NCBI GenBank assembly: GCA_041738935.1 | Contig: JBGSOV010000001.1 | Location: forward strand, 1 to 64,000 | Reading direction: 5' to 3' | Source: JBGSOV01 sp041738935 | GTDB taxonomy: Bacteria > Patescibacteriota > Gracilibacteria > CAIRYL01 > GCA-016699755 | Length of the DNA stretch: 64,000 bases | Part shown: positions 1 to 7,664 of the stretch, piece by piece | How the letters are laid out: every line of letters starts with the position of its first letter | How positions within the stretch are numbered: the stretch's first letter is position 1 | Made by a program: the position numbers and the translations under genes | Notes under the pieces: model-generated | Database searches by the model: none | Seen by the model: only the letters and a program-made list of their open reading frames with translations | Told to the model about the DNA's origin: nothing

Positions 1-30
1 CCAGACATATCTGTTTCCGGTCTTTTTTTT
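1..30 (+). terminator. 3' arm of a terminator for a gene outside the window
   Basis: A run of eight T follows a CCGGTC segment at the left edge. The pairing GACCGG arm would lie before base 1. Inside the window only a 4-bp stem (CAGA/TCTG) can be seen, so this is inferred mainly from the T-run. Confidence 0.25.
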
Positions 31-125
31 CCTTGTCGAGTGATATGTGAACATAAATTGTATTCAAAAATCAGCCCAACCATACTTGATGCTCGGCTTT
101 CTGCAAAGGTTTTTTTCTTAACTTA

Positions 126-455
126 ATGGCAGTGGTTCTGCCGACACACCCATTCCGGCGAAGATTCAATTTTTATCAGAAAGACGGTGATCCAACCGGT
201 GCTGCAAGTGTTAAAGGTTCAAACGATATTCTTGTTAAGGATACCTCCCATACACAAATAGACGCAAATTCTGATGTTCGGAATGTCATCTCCAAGTTGA
301 CTGTATTGATGCATATGAATGATAATCAACGTGGACAACACCAGACGGGAATGTTATCATCTATAAACAATTCATTAAAAAACATTCGGGAAAAATATGG
401 GGCGCGCATTTCGAAACCAAAAACCGACAAAACGTCTAAAAACTCCGAAAAATAG
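126..455 (+). CDS. hypothetical protein, 109 aa
   Basis: Not recognised. It is a polar, basic 109-residue protein with no membrane segment or signal peptide and a Lys/Ser-rich C-terminus. It ends 20 nt before a small membrane protein gene, which suggests cotranscription with the accessory block that follows. The start is an ATG behind a T-rich stretch, as in many genes here, with no Shine-Dalgarno sequence. Confidence 0.5.
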   Translation: MAVVLPTHPFRRRFNFYQKDGDPTGAASVKGSNDILVKDTSHTQIDANSDVRNVISKLTVLMHMNDNQRGQHQTGMLSSINNSLKNIREKYGARISKPKTDKTSKNSEK

Positions 456-475
456 CTTACTCTCTAGTGCATACG

Positions 476-961
476 ATGTCGACACGACTCTCTGCTGGCA
501 AAATTCTCACCCCCCTGCTTTCTATCACCCTTGTTGCAGTCGGACTCGGATTCCTGTGGTTAGGTAGGCTCGCCTATGCAGATTCAAATGAAAGACTTGA
601 AGTGCTGATTCTCGGTATCGTGGTATTTCTTTTCATGTTTATAGGGGCTATTTTCTCATGGCGAACACCACCATCTCGTTTTCTTTCAGTAACACAAGCA
701 AGTTATCTATACACGCTTATGTTGCTTGGGTCGTTTGTTTTCGTCTGTAATTTTGGGCTGATTGACGCTGGCATTGAATCACCTTCTTGCGAATATCCAG
801 GTATGTGGCTGAGTGCCCTGTTTGCGTTTTTAATCACAGCCTGTATCCATTGGTGGCTGCGTCCCACAACAACTCCGCTTGGCTTTTTATGGCTTTTTTT
901 AAGCAGCGGCACATTGACGTTGATAGTGTCGTTTATAATGAAATACATATGGCAGATATAG
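476..961 (+). CDS. hypothetical four-helix membrane protein, 161 aa
   Basis: Not recognised. About four hydrophobic segments are visible (roughly residues 10-30, 40-60, 75-95 and 105-155). A GTG at 467 gives three more residues, but the ATG at 476 is the simpler start. The end overlaps a small acidic ORF starting at 952, so the two may be translationally coupled. It sits in the accessory region with the duplicated membrane proteins. Confidence 0.55.
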   Translation: MSTRLSAGKILTPLLSITLVAVGLGFLWLGRLAYADSNERLEVLILGIVVFLFMFIGAIFSWRTPPSRFLSVTQASYLYTLMLLGSFVFVCNFGLIDAGIESPSCEYPGMWLSALFAFLITACIHWWLRPTTTPLGFLWLFLSSGTLTLIVSFIMKYIWQI

Positions 962-1104
962 AAAATACTGCAGATCCCGGTTTTGGTGAATCCATGCCCT
1001 ATCCATCTCGTTATGGCCCTATCCAGCAACGACAGTGGAATGCGAATGATATCGAGACTCAAGCCAGTGATTTCTCTGACCAGAATGATGATGAAGACAG
1101 TTAA
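952..1104 (+). CDS. small acidic protein, 50 aa
   Basis: A 50-codon ORF from the ATG at 952 to the TAA at 1104, strongly acidic at its end (QNDDEDS). It overlaps the 3' end of the preceding membrane gene by 10 nt and the start of the next by 14 nt, as coupled genes do. A remnant with a similar acidic end (DADSSNPDNENN, then stop, about 1731-1770) precedes the second paralogue at 1759. This supports a real two-gene unit that was duplicated. The function is unknown. Confidence 0.45.
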   Translation, partial: ADIENTADPGFGESMPYPSRYGPIQQRQWNANDIETQASDFSDQNDDEDS

Positions 1105-1531
1105 AATTCTAAAGACGCAGAAGAAATCTCTACTGCAACGTATATTTAGTTCTGCAATAGAATGTGGCACGCTTTACTTTGTTGCTGTATCTGCCATCTC
1201 GATGGGGGTGATGTTTGCCACACAAAAAACAGATAGTGGTATTTGTATGGATATGTCACCATCAAATCACTTGCTTTTAATTCTTGTTTTAACTGTCATT
1301 CCAGTAGTTGTAATCTATTTGTTAAGGATTATTTTGGCTTATTTTTCTTTGTATCGGCATTTTACTAATACATTTTATGTATTTGTATTTGCAACCGCAT
1401 TTTGTTTTATTAACTGGCCACCACCACCACGATTTATTGGTGATCCTCCCATTCCGTTAGCAGTTGAATTTGTGTTTTTTGTTATAGCAATAATGATTGC
1501 AGAAAATTATGTGCGAAGTATCAATAAATAA
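1091..1531 (+). CDS. membrane protein, paralogue 1 of a tandem pair, 146 aa
   Basis: Unknown family with three to four hydrophobic segments. It aligns end to end with the protein at 1759-2199. Both start MKT and have identical length (146 aa). They share the blocks MFAT, SGIC-DMSPS, YFSLY, INW-PP and GDPPI. The shared MKT start fixes the start at 1091 rather than the longer in-frame 983. The gene overlaps the small acidic ORF before it and is followed by two REP-like hairpins. Confidence 0.6.
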   Translation: MKTVKILKTQKKSLLQRIFSSAIECGTLYFVAVSAISMGVMFATQKTDSGICMDMSPSNHLLLILVLTVIPVVVIYLLRIILAYFSLYRHFTNTFYVFVFATAFCFINWPPPPRFIGDPPIPLAVEFVFFVIAIMIAENYVRSINK

Positions 1532-1557
1532 GACCCTGAGAAGGAGCAACCTCCGCC

Positions 1558-1588
1558 GGAGCAGGTGTTCTGCTGTTTCACCTGCTCC
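1558..1588 (-). repeat. REP-like palindrome A
   Basis: A perfect 10-bp stem GGAGCAGGTG/CACCTGCTCC (1558-1567 and 1579-1588) with an 11-nt loop, TTCTGCTGTTT. A CCGCC head lies immediately upstream (1553-1557), which sets the orientation. It is the same element as at 2255 and, inverted, at 2889. Confidence 0.75.
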
Positions 1589-1677
1589 ACAGGTTTTGTT
1601 CCACGGAAAAACGAAGTATTATCGCATTACATTTGTTGCGTATTTGCTCCATGATTTACCGTTTCCCCAAACAGGAA

Positions 1678-1708
1678 GGACGGGGTGAGGCAGCAGAACA
1701 CCCCGTCC
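1678..1708 (+). repeat. REP-like palindrome B
   Basis: Stem GGACGGGGTG/CACCCCGTCC (1678-1687 and 1699-1708) with loop AGGCAGCAGAA, followed by GGCGG. The stem sequence differs from element A, but the stem length, 11-nt CAGCAGAA loop and GGCGG tail are kept. Such compensatory change points to selection on the hairpin. Confidence 0.7.
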
Positions 1709-1758
1709 GGCGGAGAATGAAATTACTTCGTTGGATGCCGATTCCTCTAATCCCGACA

Positions 1759-2199
1759 ATGAAAACAACTAATAGATTGCCTATTCACAAGCGCACTTTT
1801 ATTACGCGTGCGATTACGGTAATTGAAGAATTATTCATTCTCTATTTCGTTATCGTTTCAGCAAATACCATTGGAATGATGTTTGCCACCAATTCACGAA
1901 ATTCTGGTATTTGTACAGATATGTCTCCATCGGACTACTTAGTTCTTATTCTTCTTTTGAGCGTAATTCCTGTGTTAATTCTGTATATATTAAAATTAAT
2001 TTTAGTATATTTTTCGTTGTACAGTAAATTTACTAAATTCTTTTATGTTTTATTATTTACTGTAAATTTTTCCATTATCAATTGGACTCCTCCAAAATGG
2101 TTTACCGGTGACCCCCCCATTTTTCTGGCAATCGATATCTTATTTTTATTCCTTATAGTAATGATCTGTGAATACAAGTTGAGTAGGGCGAAAAAATGA
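1759..2199 (+). CDS. membrane protein, paralogue 2 of a tandem pair, 146 aa
   Basis: Same unknown family and same length as the gene at 1091-1531, with three to four hydrophobic segments. The longer in-frame start at 1633 would run through REP element B, so the ATG at 1759 matching the MKT of the paralogue is preferred. In another frame just upstream, a short acidic tail resembles the end of the 952-1104 ORF, as if the upstream partner of this copy was lost. Confidence 0.6.
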   Translation: MKTTNRLPIHKRTFITRAITVIEELFILYFVIVSANTIGMMFATNSRNSGICTDMSPSDYLVLILLLSVIPVLILYILKLILVYFSLYSKFTKFFYVLLFTVNFSIINWTPPKWFTGDPPIFLAIDILFLFLIVMICEYKLSRAKK

Positions 2200-2254
2200 G
2201 TAAACAAATGAAAAATGCACCAGACTTTTATTTCATAACAGGCGAACATCCGCC

Positions 2255-2285
2255 GGAGCAGGTGTTCTACTGTTTCACCTGCTCC
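2255..2285 (-). repeat. REP-like palindrome C
   Basis: Stem GGAGCAGGTG/CACCTGCTCC (2255-2264 and 2276-2285) around loop TTCTACTGTTT, with a CCGCC head at 2250-2254. It lies upstream of the transposase gene and differs from element A by one loop base. Confidence 0.75.
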
Positions 2286-2372
2286 TTCATGTTTGGAAGA
2301 GCCGTTTACCCGCCGCTAACTTGCAAACCGTGGATTTTTAGGAGTAAAATTTACATCCATTTTCTCCCTTCT

Positions 2373-2882
2373 GTGCCCAGTAAGCGCGTTGCCAAAGCCG
2401 ATAATGCAGCGATCCATTTCCTGACATTCACGGTCAACAACTGGTACTCCCTCTTCGACCGCCACAATCGCTTCGACATCCTTCTCGATTCTTTGCGTCA
2501 CTGCCAGCTACAGAAGGGCCTGCAGGTCTTCGCTTGGGTCTTCATGCTCAATCATCTCCATCTGATCGTTGCCGCCCCGGATGTCTCCGGTTTTATCCGT
2601 GATTTCAAAAAGTTTACTGCTCACCAACTGATGCGCAACATCTTGTCCACCGAACCGAACATCGCCCATCTCTTCACCGATTCTTCCGGCAAATATACTG
2701 TCTGGGAAAAGACGAACATGCCGGTCATCATCGCCACCGATAAAATCTTTGCCCAGAAGAACAACTACATCGAACACAACCCGATACGGAAGGGACTTGT
2801 TTCGGAACCGAGTCATTGGCGTTATTCCTCCGCATCACCTGAACGTTTGTTGCCGTTGGTCGATATCCAATCCATTGAATGA
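2373..2882 (+). CDS. REP-associated tyrosine transposase (IS200-like Y1 domain), 169 aa
   Basis: A single-strand DNA transposase of the Y1/RAYT family. From the GTG at 2373 the protein opens with the typical FLTFTV strand. It has the HUH metal motif NHLHLIV (His61, His63), a VWEK...MPVII segment, and the catalytic Tyr132 in NNYIEHNPIRKGLV, then WRYSSA. A longer in-frame reading from 2196 would translate palindrome C and is unlikely. Palindromes C (upstream) and D (7 nt after the stop) flank it in opposite orientation, the classic RAYT/REP arrangement. Such enzymes process REP hairpins; whether this one is active is unknown. Confidence 0.8.
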   Translation: MPSKRVAKADNAAIHFLTFTVNNWYSLFDRHNRFDILLDSLRHCQLQKGLQVFAWVFMLNHLHLIVAAPDVSGFIRDFKKFTAHQLMRNILSTEPNIAHLFTDSSGKYTVWEKTNMPVIIATDKIFAQKNNYIEHNPIRKGLVSEPSHWRYSSASPERLLPLVDIQSIE

Positions 2883-2888
2883 ACGTGT

Positions 2889-2919
2889 GGAGCAGGTAAA
2901 ACAGCAGAACACCTGCTCC
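2889..2919 (+). repeat. REP-like palindrome D
   Basis: Stem GGAGCAGGTA/CACCTGCTCC (one end mismatch) with loop AAACAGCAGAA, then GGC. It is the inverted counterpart of A and C and begins 7 nt after the transposase stop codon. Confidence 0.7.
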
Positions 2920-2970
2920 GGCATGATCGAACAGGAGTAGGAGTAGTTTTTTCATGGCCTCAAATATTGC

Positions 2971-3001
2971 GAACGAGATGAAACAGCGAAACGCCTCGTT
3001 C
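2971..3001 (+). repeat. REP-like palindrome E (diverged)
   Basis: GAACGAGATG and CGCCTCGTTC pair over 7 bp plus a weak top. The loop is AAACAGCGAAA and AGCGG follows. Same orientation and spacing as D, with a further diverged stem sequence. Confidence 0.55.
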
Positions 3002-3038
3002 AGCGGAAGGAATTACTTTTGCTCTCGCCAACTGTGAC

Positions 3039-3067
3039 TTGTCACAATTTCGCAGTACAGGCACAAT
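3039..3067 (+). promoter_or_regulatory. promoter of the sugar transferase gene
   Basis: TTGTCA, 17 nt, CACAAT. The predicted transcription start falls at about 3074, directly before the ATG at 3076, so the message would be nearly leaderless. Confidence 0.45.
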
Positions 3068-3075
3068 CTGTCGTG

Positions 3076-4326
3076 ATGAAAAATGCTAAAAATCAGATTT
3101 TGCAGCGGCTGTTCGAAATCTTTATCGATGCGATTTTGGTGATTTTGGGCTTTGTTGGTGCGTATTATATGCGGATTGGGCAGTTGCAAAGTAGTGATTT
3201 TCCGTTTGCACCATATTTCGAACTGGCGCTCGTGTTCGTCCCGATTTTTTTGATTTTACTCGTATGGTTTGGCATGTACAGTCTGCGCGAAAAGTCACTC
3301 ATCGAGATCGCGCGGATTTGCATTAATGTCGCTTTGATCGGGGCATTGCTGTTTCCGCTCATCTTCTTTTTTCGTCGCGAGATTTTCTTTTCGCGCTTGA
3401 TTCCCTTGTATATTTGGCTCTTTGCCGCGGCACTTCTATTCGGTTTTCATACGCTGATGCACGTTATCGCCATCAAGCGCCATCAACTCGGCAAAAATGC
3501 TCTCCGTACGCTCGTTGTCGGCAATGGTCGTGCTGCTGCGAGTATTATTGCCAAACTCCGCAATAGTGGTTCGCGCTTTCAGCCGGTGGCGATTTTGGCG
3601 CCGTTTGGTGGTGGCGATAAAAGTATCGAAGGTGTTCCCGTTTTGGGGAAACTCGATGCACTCGAAAGAATCGTCGAACGCGAAAAAATCGGCGCTATCG
3701 TTCAGACAGAAGCTGGTGAACAAACGATCAACCTCCTTTCATTTGCGGAAGGAAAATACCTCGAATTCCTCCTCGCGCCAGAAGTGCTTGGTGCGTTTCG
3801 GCGCAATCTGATGTCCGAAGAAATTGCCGGAATGCCATTTTTGCGCCATCGCATTTCGCCGCTGTTTGGTTGGGGACAACTGTGGAAACGCCTGCTCGAT
3901 ATTTTGGTCGCAACAATTGTACTGCTCGTTGGGTCGCCACTGTTTTTGGCAAAAAAACTCACTTCGCGCTTGATGGCAATTGGACCCGATGAAGCTGTTT
4001 TTTGGAAATACGAATTCCGTAGTAGCGATGGCTGGCTTAAGCTCTTCCCCGAGTTTTTGAATGTCTTCTATGGCGAAATGTCGCTCGTTGGTCCACGCCC
4101 ACGGAGCAACGAAGAACGCGCCAATCTCAAACTCTACGAACGGCGACGCCTGGTGGTCAAACCCGGAATCTTTGGTGCGTGGCAACTCGAACGCATTAAA
4201 GGTTCAGCAGAAGATAACAAGCGCGAACTCGAACTCGATACGCATTATATTTTTGCGTGGTCGTTTCGCAAAGATTTAGCGATTTTATTCCTTTCTCTGT
4301 GGTTTGCGTTCTCCCGCCAAAAATGA
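3076..4326 (+). CDS. polyprenyl-phosphate sugar-1-phosphate transferase, 416 aa
   Basis: Bacterial sugar transferase (WcaJ/WbaP type) that loads the first sugar phosphate onto the undecaprenyl carrier for surface polysaccharide or glycan synthesis. The N-terminal half has about four membrane helices and a Rossmann-like segment (LVVGNGRAAASI). After another hydrophobic helix comes the catalytic part, with EMSLVGPRPR and VVKPGIFGAWQLE near the C-terminus. The start is the ATG at 3076, directly behind a promoter. The stop overlaps the next start (ATGA), so the two are one operon. The family is clear; the sugar is not. Confidence 0.8.
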   Translation: MKNAKNQILQRLFEIFIDAILVILGFVGAYYMRIGQLQSSDFPFAPYFELALVFVPIFLILLVWFGMYSLREKSLIEIARICINVALIGALLFPLIFFFRREIFFSRLIPLYIWLFAAALLFGFHTLMHVIAIKRHQLGKNALRTLVVGNGRAAASIIAKLRNSGSRFQPVAILAPFGGGDKSIEGVPVLGKLDALERIVEREKIGAIVQTEAGEQTINLLSFAEGKYLEFLLAPEVLGAFRRNLMSEEIAGMPFLRHRISPLFGWGQLWKRLLDILVATIVLLVGSPLFLAKKLTSRLMAIGPDEAVFWKYEFRSSDGWLKLFPEFLNVFYGEMSLVGPRPRSNEERANLKLYERRRLVVKPGIFGAWQLERIKGSAEDNKRELELDTHYIFAWSFRKDLAILFLSLWFAFSRQK

Positions 4327-5273
4327 AGGTAATTATTCTTGCTGGCGGCTTTGCCACGCGCTTGTGGCCGCTCACCGAGCATACCGCCAAGCCGCTTTTG
4401 ACCATTGCTGGTAAACCGATTTTGTCGTACTTGGTCGAAATGTTGCCGCCAGAATTACCAATCATTATTTCAACAAATGCGGTCTTTGGCGAAGCATTCA
4501 AAATGTGGCAAACCGACTTTGACTCCCGAGAGGTTACCATCTTTATCGAGGACTCGGATGGAGAACAACAGAAAAAAGGTGCTCTTGCTGCCGTGGCGCT
4601 CGTGGTACAAAAATTTGAAATCAAGGAAGATATTCTCGTGCTTGCCGGTGACAATCTCTTCTTTTTTGACATCAAAAATTTCTTACAAAAATGTGACAGC
4701 AAGCCACTACTCGCCGCTTACGATATTGGTAATACTGAAGATGCCAAACGCTTTGGTGTGGTTGTGCCCGGACAAAATAACGAAATTGCTGCTTTTCAAG
4801 AAAAACCAGCCGAGCCACAAAGTACACTCGTTTGTACTGGTTGCATGTTTTTTCCACAGCGTTTACTCGACTCGATTACAGACTATTCACAAAAACATAA
4901 TGATGATATTGGTGGTATTTTTGAGTATTTTTTACAATCTGGCGAACCAACAGAATATTTTCGCTTTGCCGAAGCTTGGTTTGATATCGGCAGTTTTGGC
5001 GCCTATTTGCAGGCGCAGCGTTATGTCATTGGTGAAAATATTATTGATCACGGTGCAGACAAAAGTGGAACGAATTCGTTTTCGGGATCAGTCTATTTAG
5101 GTGAGAATACGCAGATTGAAAATGCTGTGCTCGAAAACACGATTGTCGAAGCTGGAGCCACAATTCGTAATGCAAGTGTGCGAAATTCGGTCATCGCCAA
5201 AAATGCTGTTGTGAGTGGAGTCGATTTAAGCGGAGTCGCGCTTCGAGCTGAATCGTTTGTGGCGGCGGAATAA
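4323..5273 (+). CDS. NDP-sugar pyrophosphorylase, 316 aa
   Basis: Sugar-1-phosphate nucleotidylyltransferase of the RfbA/GlmU-type fold, which makes an activated sugar. The N-terminus has the signature VIILAGGFATRLWPLT (nucleotide binding) and then KPLL. A hexapeptide (left-handed beta helix) region occupies about residues 255-310. ATG at 4323 overlaps the upstream stop by 4 nt; the longer in-frame start at 4257 lies inside the transferase gene. Together with the upstream transferase it probably supplies sugar for a surface glycan. The substrate cannot be told. Confidence 0.8.
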   Translation: MKVIILAGGFATRLWPLTEHTAKPLLTIAGKPILSYLVEMLPPELPIIISTNAVFGEAFKMWQTDFDSREVTIFIEDSDGEQQKKGALAAVALVVQKFEIKEDILVLAGDNLFFFDIKNFLQKCDSKPLLAAYDIGNTEDAKRFGVVVPGQNNEIAAFQEKPAEPQSTLVCTGCMFFPQRLLDSITDYSQKHNDDIGGIFEYFLQSGEPTEYFRFAEAWFDIGSFGAYLQAQRYVIGENIIDHGADKSGTNSFSGSVYLGENTQIENAVLENTIVEAGATIRNASVRNSVIAKNAVVSGVDLSGVALRAESFVAAE

Positions 5274-5320
5274 AATTCCTTCACTTCAAAACTCACCTAC
5301 ATACTTCTTCGATTATCAAA

Positions 5321-5346
5321 AAAACGGCTGCCGCGGCAGCCGTTTT
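5321..5346. terminator. bidirectional terminator
   Basis: A perfect 26-bp palindrome (AAAACGGCTGCCG and its complement), with A/T runs on both sides. It lies between two convergent genes and can serve both. Confidence 0.8.
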
Positions 5347-5369
5347 TTATTATTTCAATGCAGAAATTT

Positions 5370-7403
5370 TTACTGATTTTCCGTAACTGTTACCGCTTTG
5401 AGAATAGCGTCAAAAGCCGCATCAGCTTGCGCAGGAGAAAGCGCACCTTCTACCGCGAGTGCTTCTTTTTGGTTGGCATTGATATCCGAAAACTCGGGCA
5501 CAAATGCGCGACGGACAACGAGTGTTTTGTTGCCAGCAATCGGAAAGTAATAGCGATATTCGCCACATCCTTCGGCGCCAGAAATCACACGCCAGCCATC
5601 AAGTTTGCCAATGGTAACTTGTTCGATAAAACCGTCTTGTGCGACAAACTCAGATTTATCTTCTGAAAGATTTTCGTCGGCAAAACCAGTTGGCTCAAGC
5701 GCTGTAACGGTGTCTGCCAGGTTTTTGTCATACGACTCAAAGCTGACATCAAAATCGGTCAAATCATCAAGCGGAGCAGCGTCGCCTTTGGCGTCGCACA
5801 CATCTGCATGTTGGTAAGCAACGTTATGCGTCAATGTGAGTTTGTTGGTGCTGGTTTCGCTTGTAAACGGCGTTGTTGGATATTTGAGCGTAAATGCTTC
5901 GTTGCCAAGAGTAGTCGTTTCCCATTCGATGAGTTGCAGCGAAGTGAGCATCTCATCAATCTGGTTTTGATATTTCATCTCTTCTGGATCTTCAACTGAG
6001 TATGAAACGACAAAAGCTTCATTCGCATTAATTGGCAAGTAGATGTGTGTTACATCGCCTTGAGTTTTTGCGATATAGCGAAAGCCATCTTTGTTTGCCA
6101 GTTCGTAGCGTTCTTTTGCTTTCGTGATTTCACCAGTTTTTTTGCTCTCGTTTATTTGGCTGTCGACATAGGCAGACAAACTCTGGTTTTCATCGAGGGT
6201 GACGCGATCGAAGCTGACGACAAAACCATCTGTGATTTCGGTATCAGGCTCTTGCGTTTCACCAGTCAGCATAAATGTGACGGTGTCGCCGTTCGTTTCG
6301 TCGTTCAACTCTTCCATCGTGGAAGCAGTTGGATAGTTGACGCGGAAGCCAAGATCGTAGTTGGTGTAGTTTTTCCATGCGGCTTCTTCGACAGGCTCTT
6401 CCTCTTCGGTGTCGGTGTCTTCATCTACTTCTGTTGTCGAGCGAGCCGGAATGTTTTCGCAAGTGACAGCACATTCGAGCGTGCAGACTTCGGCGTCTGG
6501 TGCGCAACTGCTGCTACACATGCTAAAGGTTCCGCCTTCGAGCGCGCAGTGATTGCGCAGCTGAGCTTCGGTGACGCCTTCACCCAATTGGTAAACGACT
6601 TTGCCGGTAAACCGATCACGGATAAAGGACTTTTCTTCTGGAATATTTTCACAAGTCAAACCGCACATTTTGACACACATTTCGGCATCGGTTGCGCAGA
6701 CTGATCCACATGTGTTAAATGTTCCGCCTTCTATCGCACAGTGCGTTTGAAGTTCTTCAATCGTTGTACCGGGATTGAGTAAATACACGAGCTTGTTATC
6801 AAATTTTTTCTCGATAAAAAGTGCGGTTGTGTTCCGTATCATTCGGGAAGCCATATATGCCATTTCGCCGCGTGAAAGGGGATTAGTCGCAACACCGATT
6901 GTCGGTGGCAATGCGCCATGGGCTTCGAGCAAACCGGTGTAGGTTGTCCACCATTCGTTGCCAGTTGCATCATCAGTGTTGGCAATCATTATATTTACCA
7001 AAATCTTTGCCGCTTCGGCGTACGAGATATTGTCATTGGGATGAAATGTTCCATCGGCGTAGCCAGAAACAATGCTCTCTTGTTTGGCGTAACAGATTAC
7101 ATTGTAATACCAAGCAGAAGCTTCGACATCCGGAAAAGATGCGTCGTCACACTGATTTACCAATGCTTCGCCATATTTAGAATAGAGAAGAACCTTGGTA
7201 TATTCGGCACGCGTGATGTTGCTTTGCGTGCGAAACGTACCATCAGCAAAACCTTCAACAATACCTTCTTGCTGCAAATGCAGCACAGATGGACCGTAGG
7301 TGTCCTCAGATTTGACGTCGGTAAACATCGCAAAACTCTGAGGAAGCAAAGCAAATGCGCCGACAAAGAGCGCAGCCCCAAGATGGGAGAAAAATTGCTT
7401 CAT
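5370..7403 (-). CDS. S-layer-homology surface protein with Cys-rich repeats, 677 aa
   Basis: Secreted cell-surface protein. It has a signal peptide (MKQFF...SFA), two SLH domains (FTDV...GFADGTFRTQSNITRAE and FPDV...GYADGTFHPNDNISYAE) within about residues 25-150, then a diverged third. Two tandem cysteine modules of about 55 residues follow (HCAIEGGTF... and HCALEGGTF..., each ending TCENI). After an acidic linker come two PsbP-like domains. SLH domains normally anchor proteins to cell-wall polymers. The ATG at 7403 is chosen because it gives a good signal peptide; a reading from 7553 would bury it. Confidence 0.75.
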   Translation of the reverse strand: MKQFFSHLGAALFVGAFALLPQSFAMFTDVKSEDTYGPSVLHLQQEGIVEGFADGTFRTQSNITRAEYTKVLLYSKYGEALVNQCDDASFPDVEASAWYYNVICYAKQESIVSGYADGTFHPNDNISYAEAAKILVNIMIANTDDATGNEWWTTYTGLLEAHGALPPTIGVATNPLSRGEMAYMASRMIRNTTALFIEKKFDNKLVYLLNPGTTIEELQTHCAIEGGTFNTCGSVCATDAEMCVKMCGLTCENIPEEKSFIRDRFTGKVVYQLGEGVTEAQLRNHCALEGGTFSMCSSSCAPDAEVCTLECAVTCENIPARSTTEVDEDTDTEEEEPVEEAAWKNYTNYDLGFRVNYPTASTMEELNDETNGDTVTFMLTGETQEPDTEITDGFVVSFDRVTLDENQSLSAYVDSQINESKKTGEITKAKERYELANKDGFRYIAKTQGDVTHIYLPINANEAFVVSYSVEDPEEMKYQNQIDEMLTSLQLIEWETTTLGNEAFTLKYPTTPFTSETSTNKLTLTHNVAYQHADVCDAKGDAAPLDDLTDFDVSFESYDKNLADTVTALEPTGFADENLSEDKSEFVAQDGFIEQVTIGKLDGWRVISGAEGCGEYRYYFPIAGNKTLVVRRAFVPEFSDINANQKEALAVEGALSPAQADAAFDAILKAVTVTENQ

Positions 7404-7664
7404 AAAATAAAAAAAAGAAAAGTGGCACCTACCAAGAAAATACTTGTTTGAAAGAAAGTGGCGCCCCAAAAAGAAGGGAATTTTTTCGGAGAAAATACTT
7501 GTGCCGCAGTTTTCTGTGCGTGATACACCATGGTTTGAACGAAATATGTTCATAACTTCTGGTTCAACACATATAACGAATGAGAAGGCGAAATTGTTTC
7601 ACTTTTGTTTTTAAAAAAGTCTTGGATGATGTAATCTTTTGATTTGAGAGGAGGGGAAAACCGG

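Noticed and set aside
703..1170. Minus-strand 155-residue open frame
   Set aside because: It lies opposite membrane genes supported by paralogy; its composition is that of a shadow frame.
2196..2372. Longer N-terminus of the transposase from the ATG at 2196
   Set aside because: It would translate REP palindrome C and about 59 residues without similarity to Y1 transposases; the GTG at 2373 fits the family start.
7419..7502. Repeated AGAAAATACTTGT (7435-7447 and 7490-7502) and AAAGTGGC upstream of the SLH gene
   Set aside because: The two repeated words are not spaced alike (55 and 36 nt), so they do not form a common unit; probably AT-rich chance.
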